64,000 nucleotides of DNA from Dipteronia dyeriana (GCA_032871835.1 CM065296.1:1436001-1500000); one strand, 5' to 3'. Positions 11,237 through 23,828 are shown, counted from the first letter of the stretch. Program-made: numbers and translations. The notes: generated from the sequence alone by a model not told the origin.

Positions 11237-14200
11237 ATGTTCTCGAGCAGCCAATTCGATGCCAACTCAGCATTTTCCGGCGGTGGATTCATGCCGTCCC
11301 AGCCATCTCAGTTCGTCGATGCGTCTTCTTCTTCTTCGGCTAGAGTAAGTTATCGGTCTTCACTTTCGCGTTCGTTATTTTTTTTTTAAAGATAGGGCTC
11401 AATCGTTGCAGGAAAGAGAAGAAAACCGAAGAAATTAATCTGTTTTAGGGCTTTGTTACTGTAGAAGAAGAGATCTAGTTAGGGTTTTATTTTATATGTT
11501 TTAGGGTTTCTTTTGTTCTCTGTTTGATTGTTGAAAAATTGTAATTAATTAGAAAAATGTAGTGGCTCCTGTCCGCTGAAGTGAGAGAAAATAGTGAAAT
11601 AAAATGGAGAGAAGTAGATACTGTTATTTTCTTTCTAGATCCAAACCTTAAACACATGATTTCGTCTGAAATGAAACTAATTATTACTTAATCAGTGTTT
11701 TTACTATCTCTCAAAATGATTGACCGGAGTAACGGAAGACTTTAATATTCTAGATTTGTTATTAGTTCATTTATCTCTTCATTTGCTTCACTTAGTATCC
11801 GAATTAGAGATGAGCGATGGAAATTTACTTATATTCCTTCATGCTTCAAAGTTAAAACTGCTAAACATGTATTGAAAGGTTTTTTATCTGTTTTATTGGC
11901 AAGCGTATGGTTTTCTTTAGATTGTGTTTATTTATTTTATATTAAATTTTTATATGGTTTACAGAGTCGTGATTCCCAAGGGTTGGTTCCAGTGACTGTA
12001 AAGCTGATAAGTGAAGCTTCCCACTCGGGCGAAGATAAATCAAGTTTCTCGATCAACGGTCTGGAGGTTACCAATGTACTACTCAAATACTCTCTAAGTG
12101 AACATTTAATTTTATGTAAAATGTTTGAGGAAGAAATCAATCAAGTCAATGAGTCATAAATATTGGGATTGTGTTGTATTTTCTGATATTCTGTTGCTTT
12201 AGGTGACATTGGTTGGAATGGTGTTTAACAAGGACGAAAGAGCTTCCGATGTTAGTTTCACTCTAGATGATGGAACTGGCTGTATTGATTGTAAAAGATG
12301 GTAATATATGTGTTTCAACATGAATGCAATTCTTATACATGTTTAGTTAGAAATTTGAATTGCTCTCTTGATTTCTGGACATCAATTCAATTTTAACCTT
12401 GTTTACAGGAACAAAAAGCATTTTGAATTTATAAACCGAATGATGCCTCTATATTTTCTCTGAACTTGTCTTCCTCTCCTGCCCATGCAAATTAACTTTT
12501 ATGGATGTTTAATACTTTTGACAGGGCAAGTGAGGTTTTTGACACAAAGGAAATGGAGGCTGTACAGTGAGCTTTTTCCCTTCACTTTTTACCCTCTATT
12601 TAAGTTTTAACTTATTAATAAGTTTTTCAGTTCCTATTTTTTGAAAGTTTTGCTTCAATTATGTATTATAACATCTAACTTTACTTTTGTTTAACTTTGC
12701 AACAGAGATGGAATGTATGTTCGTCTCAATGGGCACTTGAAAAGCTTTCAAGGAAGAAGGCAGTTAGTTGCCTTCTCCGTGAGGTGTGGATATAACAAAA
12801 ATTGGCATTTTATATGCATTATAAACTGTTTCGTCCAACCAATCACTTATATGTATGGTTTTTTTGAACAAAAAAAATTGATTTTTTATTAGATCAGACA
12901 CACCCTTAACTTTTGTGACAGTTTCTGTTAATTCAACTCTGTAAGTTTTGAGTGAAACATGGAAATCGGTGATGATATTTACTAGTTCATATAGTTTTTA
13001 TAGCTTGTATTGAGTTGTGGATGTATGCAAGAGTGAGCAAACAATAATGAAAATATTTACTTGTTTATTCAAAAGTTCTTGCCTGAGCACATCTCGAGTT
13101 ATGGGGAAGCTTATATTAATGTTCAATAAATTGTTGGATTCCATTAATAGGGTCTGTATTATTGTTCTATTAACTGCCATCAGAAAGGCTCTCGTACCAT
13201 AACCATTATTATCAGGATATGTTTATAACAATGCTAGTTACAGAGGTTAAGAAACCTTTAATGGTTAAAACGCGGTAGCTGTGTTTTAGAATTTGGAGCT
13301 GCCATAATGAATATTCTTTCCATTGAATTAACTTGTTTCTCATGTAAGCCAGATGGCAGTTTCTGTATTTCATGGACCAACTTACAAAGACAATATGATG
13401 TAGTTTTAGGATGTATTAAATTCTGGGAAATGTTTGGCATCTAAATATTACACTCATCTTGACTTCTGTGTGGAAATTCTGCTATCAAAAACAGATAGAT
13501 AAGAGTTTGACATCGTGGATTTTGTTGTTTTGCAGGCCTGTGACAAACTTTGATGAGGTTACTTTCCACTATATCGATTGCATACATTTCCATTTGCAGA
13601 ATTCCAAATCACAGGTATTCACGAGTAGAATTGATTAAATTTGTGCTCAAACTGGCATTTAATTTTACTTTCTTGTGATGGAATAATTGATGAGTACGTA
13701 TTGCATTTTATTATGTAATAATTATGTATTTACTGTAACTGGAACAGCAAAGTGTTGCCACAACCCAGCCTCATATGGTAGATGCATCACTGAACACACC
13801 TAACCGGACCGGGCCAAATGGATATCAGCCAGCCCCATCAACTCATGTATGTGATCCAACCACAAAGTTGGTTCTGTATAATTGTCATCATCGTCTATGT
13901 CTGTCATAAATTCCTTTTCTGTTTTTTGTTGGCCAGTTAACTTCTCAGTTTGGCACGGATGGACTGAAGGACACTGATCAATTGATCCTGGACTATCTGC
14001 AGCAACCTTCAAGCAGGTTGGTCGTTCACCTAAGTCCTATCTTTTACCTTGGAGTGTATTTACTCACATTATGCTATAACAAATACTGCCATGTTATAAA
14101 AGGCTGGCCTTTCAGCCTAATTTCCTTGGGAACTTGTTTATTATATATACGATTCTTCAGTTGTGTATTTTATATATATATAATTTTTTTTAATGTATAT

Positions 14201-14580
14201 TATACTAGGCTTGTATTGGTTGCTTGAAAATGTAGTTTTCAGTCGGATGATTTTGTGAGAACTACTTCCTGTTTTTACAAGTACACTTGGTTAGATTTTT
14301 ATTAGTGTACCTAAGCTTTGGGGATTGGTCTTTGTTTGCAGTGAACGAGAAAGGGGAGTACACATAAATGAGCTTTCCCAACAGATGAAAATACCTGAAA
14401 AGAAGATCATGTACGTCTCTCCCTCCTCTCTTCTCTGCCTATCTCTAGTGCTCGAGTGGGCGATTTATTTAATTTGTTTATTTTATTGTCTGCACCAGGG
14501 ATTCAATTTCATCTCTTGAAAATGAAGGTTTGATCTACTCCACCATCGATGAATTCCATTACAAGTTTGCACGAGGTTGA
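11237..14580 (+). CDS. RPA2: Replication protein A 32-kDa subunit (RPA2/RPA32)
   Basis: Ten exons with GT-AG introns join in frame to 281 codons plus TGA: 11237-11344, 11965-12075, 12203-12300, 12525-12566, 12706-12783, 13536-13614, 13748-13846, 13937-14016, 14342-14410, 14499-14580. That is close to the usual plant RPA2 length of about 280 aa. Domains in order: a Ser/Gly/Gln-rich N-terminus (residues ~1-40, MFSSSQFDANSAFSGGG), the region phosphorylated in known RPA2 proteins; an OB fold, DBD-D (~70-165: VTLVGMVFNKDER, FTLDDGTGCIDCKRW, GMYVRLNGHL); and a C-terminal winged helix (~205-281: LILDYLQQ, GVHINELSQQM, SSLENEGLIYSTIDEFHYKF). As the middle subunit of the RPA heterotrimer it binds single-stranded DNA in replication, repair and recombination; the winged helix contacts repair partners. 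The ATG is the first in the leader, behind a TATA box and E2F-type sites. No break is seen. Confidence 0.96.
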
Positions 14581-15081
14581 TATACCTCAGGAAATGTAAC
14601 TTGGGCTGGAGTTGGATTAATATGTTGCTGCTGCCTTTTTCTTTTTCTCTTTTACTTTGTTTAGTCTATATATGTAGATATATGTTGGATTGAATTTCCT
14701 GTTTGAAATTACATTTGGTATTTAGGTAGTTCACCGGGAGTACCACTTCTCAGTAAGAGAACAGTGTTTTTGAAAATATAGTCAGGAAGCTACTTGCTGT
14801 TGAATTATGACAACCGGGACAGGCTGCATTTATTGTTAGGTAGTGTGATCTAACTTTTAGGACACAACATTACATGTGAGGTTTGCTTTGTGTTAAATCT
14901 TTCTATGCGCTCTTCATATTTTCCTATTCTGTGGTGGGAAATAACACGGCTTGAGTCATCGGCTAGCACTTGTTTCATTGTCTGTTTGATTGTTTGGCAG
15001 TTTAGGAAGGTCGAAAGCTAACCGCCTGGGTCCATGGACATTCAGGACCATGCCTTTGTTTCCTTTTCGGGGAAGCATCAC

Positions 15082-15664
15082 TAGGGATGGATGATTCCCC
15101 ATGGGCCTCATCACCCACGGGCCCCGTAGGATTTTGGGGATAAATTTTACCATTAAATAGATTTTATGGATAGGGGCAAATTTGGCTCCCATTTTATAAA
15201 TGGGGAGGTGGTGGACCCAAATATATATTATTTTTATTTTTATATATATCTAAAGTTCTAGCAATTAAAAAAAACTAGTAATATTATGATATAAATCTGG
15301 GTTGGTTGTAACTAGTTAGCACTTGGTATATGAATATTTAATTTATTTTATCTTTTATTATGTAATATTCTATTAAAAGTATTTGTATTTATTGTGGATT
15401 TATTTAAATAAATTATATATTTTAGAATGAATATTTTGATTGAATATTTTAATAAGGTTAAATTAGAGATTGAAATGTTCGGATTTTAAATTCTGAATTT
15501 CAATTTTTGAATTAGAAATGAAGAGAAATGAGGGAAAGGGGGTTTGAGGGCTGGGGAGAGGGAATCTCCTACCGAAATGCCCCCACCACCAGTTTCGGGA
15601 AAACCCATTTAGGGGAGGTGGGGGGACTCTCCCTTGCTCCATTGGACCCCTATACTCATCTCTA
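15082..15664. mobile_element. Possible hAT-like MITE downstream of RPA2
   Basis: The left end TAGGGATGGATGATTCCCC and the reverse-complemented right end TAGAGATGAGTATAGGGG are alike only over the first ~14 bases. Both ends are GC-rich around an AT-rich core, as in the similar element at 43384-43763. No matching target duplication is visible, so the call is tentative. Confidence 0.45.
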
Positions 15665-17075
15665 GATATCTTCCACTATTAATTGGTGCTGGAGTTGGAT
15701 GAGTTCACTCCGAAATTCTCGATGTCTTAGGGGTAAGGGTGGGTTTTTCCGAGGTTCAACCAGAAATAATTTGTTAAAATTTGTACATAATGTTGAATGT
15801 TATACTAGTGGAATTATTTGTTTTGTTGTGATTTTAAAAAATCAATATACGTAAAAGGTCCACTTGATATAAAGTTTATGAAAAATAAAAATATTACTCT
15901 TTGGTACGTAGATTTTTTTGTAAAAAAGGTCTATTGGAGAAACGATTTTTATAAAATTTTGTTTAGTTGAGGTTTAGTTTTAACTGAATTTAAAATAAGA
16001 TTTTTAGAATTTATTAAGATTAAAGTATTTGCGGTCTAAATATCTGTTTCTATAAAATGAGATAATGACTCTTATAATTAGGAAGAAACCTCTTCAATCA
16101 TTTTTGTGTAGTCAGATTTGACTTTATGTCGAAGGGAGATGACGTGTTCTCTTTTCCATGACCAAAAAAGTCAAAAAAAAAATCATTAAAAGTTTGGACT
16201 GACGATGGATGAGAAAAATTTGGTTGGTGATATTTATGTATCATATATCTGTATTTTGGAGAGATCCATATAATGTCTTATAGAATATTTGTTGATTTTG
16301 AAATATCTATAATTTTTTTTCGATATTCTTGAAATATTCTGATATTTTTGAAATTTTACGAATTTTATTCTGAAAGTCTGGATATTTTATATATTATTAA
16401 AATATATATTTTTTAATCTTAAACAATTAAATTATTGTGAAAATTATTTTAAAAGAAGCATTAACAAATTTATAATTTTTTTTAAAATTATTAAAGATTT
16501 GAAGTAAAATTGGATAAAGAATAAAAGAGTGAATGTATAAAATATGTAAAATTTTATGAAAACAATAAAAAAGATGTTCTTGATTCAAAAATGTAAATCT
16601 AATTCCAAATAATATTAAATGTGTACAATCAATTTATAAATATGTAGAATTGGTTTTTTTTTTATTACTTTGTGTCGACATTTCAAATAAAGGAATCTTA
16701 AAAGTGTTTGTACAAAATGTGAAAAAATCCACAATTGTTTCTATTGCAAATGAGGGAAGTTTGTAAAGGGGAGATAGTGCGATCTGGTACAACTCACCAA
16801 TAATATGTCTCTTGATAATCTTTTGAAAAAAAAGACAAATTTAAAACAATTATTTATTAGTGATGTATGAACTTCAAATCGATTGAGTCGAACAAATGGA
16901 AAAAGAATAGAACGATGTATTTTAGATTTTTGGGATAATATGACTTCTGTAGTTAAAATATATAAGCCAATGTATTATGTTCTGAGATTGGTTGATACAG
17001 AAGTTATACCCACTATACTATCGTGTATAGTTAATACGTATGATGAAAGATGTAGTAAAACATCTTAAGATGGAG
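15665..17075. other. AT-rich spacer, no gene recognised
   Basis: Low-complexity A/T sequence. Short ORFs such as 16883-17068 have no recognisable motif and no supporting context. Confidence 0.6.
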
Positions 17076-17529
17076 TAAAGATGAATAATGAAACGGAGAC
17101 ATTCTCCATTTTGATTCCAGTGGAGTTGGAACTTGGAAGAATACTATTCTCTTCGACCAGAAGCCATCGATTACGTCAATAATTAACATCGATCATTAAT
17201 GGTCGTTGCATGTCACCGGTGCGGAAAATCATCACAAACCTCCCTTTTTTCTTTTCTATTTCAATTTCTGGATTATTATATGATGATTTTTGAACTTTCC
17301 ATATATAGAAATAGAAACAGATAGACTAGAAACGACATCTCTTATATCAATTCTTATGTCAATAAAAAATGAAAGGGGATCGAATTCGAATTTGTACTGT
17401 ATCGGAGATGAATTTAGGCTATTCCCACCCTTCTCCTAGACTAGACTTTTGCTTGGGTCTTTCAACCAACCAATTTAACCCTTTCGAATATGTATGGTGT
17501 ATTAACATTCTTTTTGAACGGGCGGAGGC

Positions 17530-17790
17530 ATAGTATGAACAAATCAAAAAGAAGAGGAAAAAGAATGGGAATCAAGAAAATTCGAAGTTAGAAATATTTA
17601 AAGAAAAAGAAGAGAAATATTTATTATGGTTTGAGAAACCTCTCGCGACTCTTCTTTTCGACTATAAACAATGGAATCGCCCATTTCGATATAAAAAAAA
17701 GAAAAGAAATAATCGATTTATTAATGTTGTAAGAAATGAAATGTCACACTTTTTTTTTTATACATGTCAAAGTGATGGAAAAGAAATAAA
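17530..17790 (+). pseudogene. ycf1: Plastid ycf1 fragment
   Basis: The + frame reads [37 protein letters not shown] and YTCQSDGKE. This is the well-conserved internal region of Ycf1/Tic214, a plastid protein-import or assembly factor of the inner envelope. Only about 80 residues are present, with no start codon or plastid promoter context, so it cannot be expressed as Ycf1. Confidence 0.8.
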
Positions 17791-18664
17791 AACAGGGGCG
17801 AAACTGTAGCAGGGGCAATTCGTTCAAGAAAGTCCAAACATGTAGTGATTTTTACTGATAACCGGCCAAAGCCAAATAACTCTACATATATTAATACCAA
17901 ATATACTAAGAGTCCTAAGCAAGCAAAGAAAGTGAATTTGACCCATTATTCACAACAATCGGATTTTCGTCGAGGACGTGAGTGATATCCACATGAATAT
18001 ACACTTTAGTGAAAGAAGAAAGCAGCACGGATTATTGATTATTAGTAATCCTTTCGTTATTGCCAAATCGATTGAGAATCCATTTTTCATTGAAAAAGCG
18101 TCTTTTTGTCTTTGCTTTCTTCTTTTCATTAGACTTTATACTTAAAAATCCTGATATAAATCTAGATCACTAGCAAGATAAGAATCAGAATTTATGAGAC
18201 CAAATAAATGGAACAAATAAAAAAATAGTGGTGGGGATATATCAGAAAATTGGACTTTTTTGATTCTTTCATATCTGCCACGGAAAGATATGTTTTAAAA
18301 TCTCGCATTGAGAATCCTCCTTCTTTTTTTTTTATATTCCATATTGGAATACATTATGGTAAGAGATGTATATGTAGTTAAAGACCACTTGTATTTGTGT
18401 GTGGAAATTAATGTGTAGAAGAAGCAGTATATTGATAAAGATATTTTGTTTTCCAAAATCAAAAGAGCGGTTGGATTGCAAAAATAAAGGATTTCTAACC
18501 ACCTATTTATACTATAACAAACATAAACCAATTAAAAAATGAGAAAATTGAGAATCCGGTAATGAGTTTACCCGTTTCCAAGGTATCCATTTTTTTTTTT
18601 TACTACAATACTTTGTTTTGACGGTATCGCACTATGTATCATTTGATAACCCAATGTATCATTT

Positions 18665-18798
18665 GATAATCCAAGAGCAAGAGCTAAAGTGGCTCCTAAT
18701 AATACTGTTATTATACCTATCAAAGATATTAGATTCATTATGTAAGGTATCGCTATGAAAAGTGGAAGAAGACGAGCTACAAGAAAAATTCCCGCATG
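18665..18798 (-). pseudogene. ndhF: Plastid ndhF fragment
   Basis: The minus frame reads [20 protein letters not shown] then [20 protein letters not shown]. This is a transmembrane stretch of NdhF, subunit 5 of the plastid NDH complex. It ends inside the conserved region and butts directly against accD at about 18797, a junction that does not exist in plastid genomes. Confidence 0.85.
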
Positions 18799-19155
18799 CA
18801 AGAAGGAAGTTTGAGCTTGATGCAAATGGCTAAAATATCTTCTGCTTTATATGATTATCAATCAAATAAAAAGTTATTCTATGTATCAATTCTTACATCT
18901 CCTACTACTGGTGGAGTAACAGCTAGTTTTGGTATGTTGGGGGATATAATTATTGCCGAACCTAATGCCTATATTGCATTTGCGGGTAAAAGAGTAATTG
19001 AACAAACATTGAATAAGACAGTACCTGAAGGTTCACAAGCGGCTGAATATTTATTCCATAAGGGCTTATTCGATCCAATCGTACCACGTAACCCTTTAAA
19101 AGGCGTTCTGAGCGAGCTATTTGAGCTCCACGCCTTTTTTCCTTTCAATAAAAAT
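18796..19155 (+). pseudogene. accD: Plastid accD 3' fragment
   Basis: About 120 residues of the C-terminal carboxyltransferase beta domain: [64 protein letters not shown]. In plastids the product is the carboxyltransferase beta subunit of acetyl-CoA carboxylase. The N-terminal half with the zinc finger is absent. At about 19155 the sequence switches to ycf2 before the natural stop. Confidence 0.92.
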
Positions 19156-19157
19156 GG

Positions 19158-19418
19158 AATCGCTCCTGGATCTTCCAAAAGGAAAAAAGATCTCAGAGAG
19201 CTTTTTCCTGGATCCGAAAGAGAGTACTTGGGTTCTCCCAATAACTAAAAAGTGTATCATGCCTGAATCTAACTGGGGTTCGCGGTGGTGGAGGAACTGG
19301 CTCGGAAAAAAGAGGGATTCTGGTTGTAAGATATCTAATGAAACCGTCGCTGGAATTGAGATCTCATTCAAAGAGAAAGATATCAAATATCTGGAGTTTC
19401 CTTTTGTATATTATATGG
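19158..19418 (+). pseudogene. ycf2: Plastid ycf2 fragment
   Basis: The + frame reads [40 protein letters not shown] and [20 protein letters not shown]. This is the N-terminal third of Ycf2, a very large plastid protein of the import-motor FtsH-like complex. It is truncated at both ends. It is fused to accD upstream, although ycf2 lies in the inverted repeat and accD in the large single-copy region. Confidence 0.92.
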
Positions 19419-20107
19419 AAACATCAATATACAAATAGAAATAGACAAATACGGGATATACGACCAAGAGTCATAGAAAAAAAATGAAGATATTGGGGAA
19501 TTGTAAAAAGGGAAAGAGATCAAAAAGATATTTTTCCTAAAATTCATGTTTGGCTTTATTATATCATACTCCTGCCAATGAATATTATCATTCTATTGTT
19601 TTGTTCATTCAATTCAAATATAAGGAGTCATTATTTGAATAATAATTCTTAATATAAAAATTCTTTATAGTATCATAGTATCACAATTTACACGGTGTGT
19701 GATTAAAAAAAAAAGAAAAAGAAAGATGCTTTCTAGAATGATTCCCATTTCAGTTGATTTTATTCAATTCAACGATTGACCAAAATCAAATATTAATAAA
19801 TAATTAAAGTGAATGACCTTACCGGAATAAAATTCTTAAGAGGATGTTTATTCGTAACTGAGCTACTAGAGAGTTATAAAAGGGAGGGTCTCGCATCTTG
19901 GCTTACCTAGCCTTAGCTGCTGACTTCCCCGCTAGAGTATCCGAACTAGTTGAGCACTCCCCTATTGGAACACAATCAGGACCTTGCCTAGGGGCAGGTT
20001 TGAAGAGCAGAGCAGGTGCTCATGGAACCATGGGCCTGTATGGATCATGAACATGTAAAAGTGGTACGAAAATGTATAATAAGTATGCTAAACTTACCGG
20101 ATGCTGC

Positions 20108-20374
20108 ACCGACCTCTGGGTTTGAAATCACTGCTTATATACCTGGTATTGGCCATAATTCACAAGAACATTCTGTAGTCTTAGTAAGAGGGGGGAGGGT
20201 TAAAGATTTACCCGGTGTGAGATATCACATTGTTCGAGGAACCCTAGATGCTGTCGGAGTAAAGGATCGTCAACAAGGGCGTTCTAGTGCGTTGTAGATT
20301 CTTATCCAAGACTTGTATCATTTGATGATGCCATGTGAATCGCTAGAAACATGTGAAGTGTATGGCTAACCCAA
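20108..20374 (+). pseudogene. rps12: Plastid rps12 exon 2 plus 5' part of its group II intron
   Basis: The + frame reads [40 protein letters not shown] and [16 protein letters not shown], which is ribosomal protein S12. The exon ends at the intron 5' sequence GTGCG and is followed by group II intron sequence up to the insertion end at 20374. The retained intron shows that the source was plastid DNA or unspliced RNA. The exon start is lost. Confidence 0.92.
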
Positions 20375-21606
20375 TAGTGGCACTGGATGTCTGGATTGAA
20401 TCTCAATCGTCCATAATTCAACAAATCAAACGTCACAGGCTCTCAGCTAGGCAAGTTGTGTACGTTTCACGGACATAATCGTTACAGCTAGGCAAGTTGT
20501 TTACTTTTACACGGACATAATCCGTACAATCATGCCTGCCTCCTCACATGATCGCATCACCAAATTGTCCTGTTATGATCAATTGATCACGTTTATATAT
20601 ATATATATGTACGATTATGGTCCCTACTTGCTGCACCTTAGACAGTCGATATCTCATTGGTCTATGCATGGTATCCCCTACTGCACCCAAAATTTTAATT
20701 TAAATCATATTAACCAGTTTTACTACAAATCAAATTAAGACTTCAACAATAAGATCATATATATACGTAACTGAACAATCAACTTATGATATATAAGAGA
20801 AATTCTTAGGTTAGGAATTTTAAAAATATTAAATTTAAATATTTATTTTAAATATTTTAAAAATATATAATGGTATTTTTCTAATTAAAAAAAATATATT
20901 TATTATTGTACCAAATCTGACATATACTATATCGTGTATCAAATTTAATACATAATATAACATATACTAAATTTAACACACTATTTGGTACTGTATTAGA
21001 GAAATGATTTTACACTCTATGTTAAAATTTAATATTGACACATTAATTTAGTAATATATCGGAGATACTCTTAGACAGTTAATATCTCATTGGTCTATGC
21101 ATGGTATCCCCTGTTACACCCAAAAATTAAATTTAAATCATGTTAACTGTGTTTTTTTTAAAATAAAATATATTAACTTGTTTTAGTACTTATCAGATTA
21201 AAACTTCAACAATCAGAATATATCTACGTAACTGAACGATAAACTTACGATATATAAGAGAAATTCTTAGGTTAGGAATTTGAGTATAGACAAGATAATT
21301 TGTAGACCTTTTTTTTTTCTAAAGAATTTGTAACAGGGTCGGGTGCATTATGTCAGATCCACTTATATGACACCATGTGTATCTGATTCGTATTATATAT
21401 ATATATCACATTATATAAATGAAATTTAGATGTAGAAATTATCAGGTATGATCATAATCTCGCAAAAAAATTACGTTTATATATATATCACATTATATGA
21501 TATAGATGAAATTTAGATGTAGAAATTATCAGGTATGACCGTAATCTCGCAAAAAAATTGCGTTCAGAATCCCTTACCTAAACCTGCTATATTTATATAA
21601 ATATAT

Positions 21607-22513
21607 TAAAGTAACTTACATGTGTTTCAAGTTGACTGATGGAGTAGAATGTTAGAAGACGTTTGACTAAACAAATGGGACGCACACCAATAAAGATATG
21701 GCAATAAGTAACCTACACCACAAGAATATTTATTATAAGGATATGTTGATACCTATAAATATTATAAATATATATATATTTATAAGTATATTAATATCTA
21801 AAATTTAAAATTAAATCATTCCGCTAATCAACACCTATCTTAATACAAATAGTATCATTATTTAAATGAATGTATTCATTTTAATACAATTTATTTATAA
21901 ACCCTCTTAAGTTATTAACACGTCCAATTTCATATATAATAAATTCTTAAGTTCTTTATATTCGAAAACACAGTACAATTGTAGTAAGTTCTTTGTCATC
22001 AACATGCAACTTCATCGGATATCTTCTTAACATTTATAAATCTCAAACATCGTCCATGTTGATAATAATCATGTTGTTGATATCTATTACAACATATTTA
22101 AGATCCTTCGTTGTTTTCTTGGACACAACGATATGTACGATATGATCAGAATTCTTTGATTTTTTTCATTACTTTGTTAAATGATAATAAGAGATTTTGA
22201 TACTTGAAATAAAATTTGAGTTTAATAATGATTTAGTTTAGTTTTTTTAATAAATAGATATGAGTGTAATTGATAGGTGTACATAGCATTTGATTTATTT
22301 TTAATTAAACTAAATAAATTTCTATTGTGATATTTTTGTAATTAATTTTTTTAAATAAAATATTGGTATGCTTATCATATTTATGGTTGTCAATATTGGT
22401 ACCCTTATTATAATTAAAAACAAATAACAAAAAATGTGTGGTAAATTATATATATATTGACCCATATGGAAGGAACTGTTATATCTTATATCAGTTTGAA
22501 CCGACAATAGAAA

Positions 22514-22550
<37 letters not shown>
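21607..22550. other. AT-rich spacer, no gene recognised
   Basis: A/T-rich sequence ending in a long (AT)n run at about 22518-22551. No supported coding region. Confidence 0.6.
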
Positions 22551-22553
<3 letters not shown>

Positions 22554-22556
<3 letters not shown>

Positions 22557-22943
22557 CTCTCTCATAAGGGATTCCTTATTTTAATTTCCGTAGGAACCTT
22601 AAGAAAATCGCATCGATTTTTATGAATTTTAATTTGAATTTTTTTATGGATGATAAGTTCATAGAATTATAGAAATCTACATATGAATACAATTTAAGAT
22701 TTTTTCTAGTACTATAACTATTTTTTTTTTTGAATTTTCTATATTTTACCTATTTTTTGATGCCTACATATTTAATAAAACCGGAAAAAATAATTGTATC
22801 TGATTTCAAATTTTATTTATAGGTATATTTCATTGAACTTATAATTTACAGAAGAATTCTGATTAAAATTCATAATAAATTGTTATGATTTTCTTAATAT
22901 TCTTACCGAAATTAAAATAAGGGATCACTCGTGAGAGATTCCC
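22554..22943. mobile_element. MITE family X, copy 1
   Basis: The left arm reads CTCTCATAAGGGATTCCTTA then TTTTAATTTCCGTAGGAACC. The right arm, reverse-complemented, reads AATCTCTCACGAGTGATCCC then TTATTTTAATTTCGGTAAG. A second copy with the same arms and shared inner sequence lies at 24611-24994. Confidence 0.75.
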
Positions 22944-23689
22944 TATGTGCATATGTATCAAAATTCTCAAATGATCGATGTAAATGTAATGCATGAAAAT
23001 GGAAAACTCAGTACTCAGTACTGTAGATTAACAGTTTGATGGACTGCCTATGAAAGTTTGATGTTTGATTGTTTTTTTTTTTTCCTTCTATAATTTAGGC
23101 TTTCCAACAAAGAAAATCTCTGCAGATTGATTATTGTCTGTCCTATATGTGGATTTTTTTCAAAAATATAAAGAATTCTAATTCCTGACGTTCATGTTTA
23201 CAGTATTTATTAAAAACCATCGAGAATCAGGTTTTGTGAACCACACAAGCAAATTATAATTTAACACTCACACCTAAAGAATTTAATTCTTCTTCTAGCG
23301 GAACTTATTTCTCTTTTGAGGATTGTTTTCAACAATTTTGCCGATGAATTCCTATCGACCATTGTTCTTTCATCGGGAGTGAAATTTGATTCCGGGTTTA
23401 CTAATCGTGAAATTTGATTCCGGGTTTACTCTAATTCTTGATTTATATTTATAATATTTGTTTAAAAGCTATATAGAATAAAGTTTTTGGACTCCACACA
23501 TAAATTAGAAAAAAAAATCAGGTTCTTGACTTTTATAATGTGAGACTGTGAATTTTATATAAAATCGTGAGCAATATGTGACATGATATTTTGAGTTTAT
23601 AAAAATCGAATTGATCGAAATGTTTAAGTAATAGAGAGTTGATCGGATAAAACACGTTACTAATGTGATCAATATTGTTGGGCTCCGAG

Positions 23690-23828
23690 CTTTTTTGTAA
23701 TGGTTCTGAGCTTTTTAATAAAATCTTCGAGCTTTTTAATAAAGGTTCTGAGACTTTTACCAAAGGTTTTGAGACTTTTACCAAAGGTTTTGAGCTTTTT
23801 GTAATTATATTTCGAGACTTTTAAGTAC
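23690..23828 (-). repeat. Short array of a 21-bp tandem repeat
   Basis: About six units of exactly 21 bp read on the + strand as GGTTCTGAGCTTTTTAATAA(A), ATCTTCGAGC..., GGTTCTGAGAC..., GGTTTTGAGAC... Reverse-complemented, each unit is TTTNNTAAAAAGCTCRRARCC-like, resembling the TTTGAAAAAGTTCTCGATCC units at 55525-56280 and 62870-63870. A GC-rich stretch follows at 23850-23940. Confidence 0.75.

Larger units (their letters stand above)
17226..20374. other. Nuclear insertion of rearranged plastid DNA (NUPT), 3.1 kb
   Basis: The ends are defined by comparison with the uninterrupted second copy of the duplicated segment: identity stops after GCGGA at 17225 and resumes at AGTGGCACTGG at 20375. In copy 2 about 73 bp occupies this place. 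The interior holds fragments of at least five plastid loci in an order and orientation not found in a plastid genome: ycf1 (+), ndhF (-), accD (+), ycf2 (+), rps12 (+). Between them are unassigned stretches (17226-17530, 17800-18660, 19420-20105), part of which may be plastid spacer; 19850-20105 could have another source. Confidence 0.85.
17078..21606 (+). repeat. Duplicated segment, copy 1 (split by plastid DNA)
   Basis: 17078-17225 matches 53176-53240 plus 54324-54420 (GGAGACATTCTCCATTTTGA ... ATTACGTCAATAAT). 20375-21606 matches 54494-55084 (GTGGCACTGGATGTCTGGAT, AGCTAGGCAAGTTGTTTACT, AATCCCTTACCTAAAC). The order and strand are the same in both copies. This copy also has an internal repeat: about 20637-20815 recurs at about 21072-21290 (TCTCATTGGTCTATGCATGG). 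Confidence 0.85.

Noticed and set aside
18295..18531. ORF between ycf1 and ndhF fragments as a plastid gene
   Set aside because: I could not assign it to any plastid protein; it is probably spacer.
17226..20374. Window as plastid genome or plastid genes as functional
   Set aside because: All fragments are truncated, fused in a non-plastid order and flanked by nuclear repeats with a second copy lacking them.
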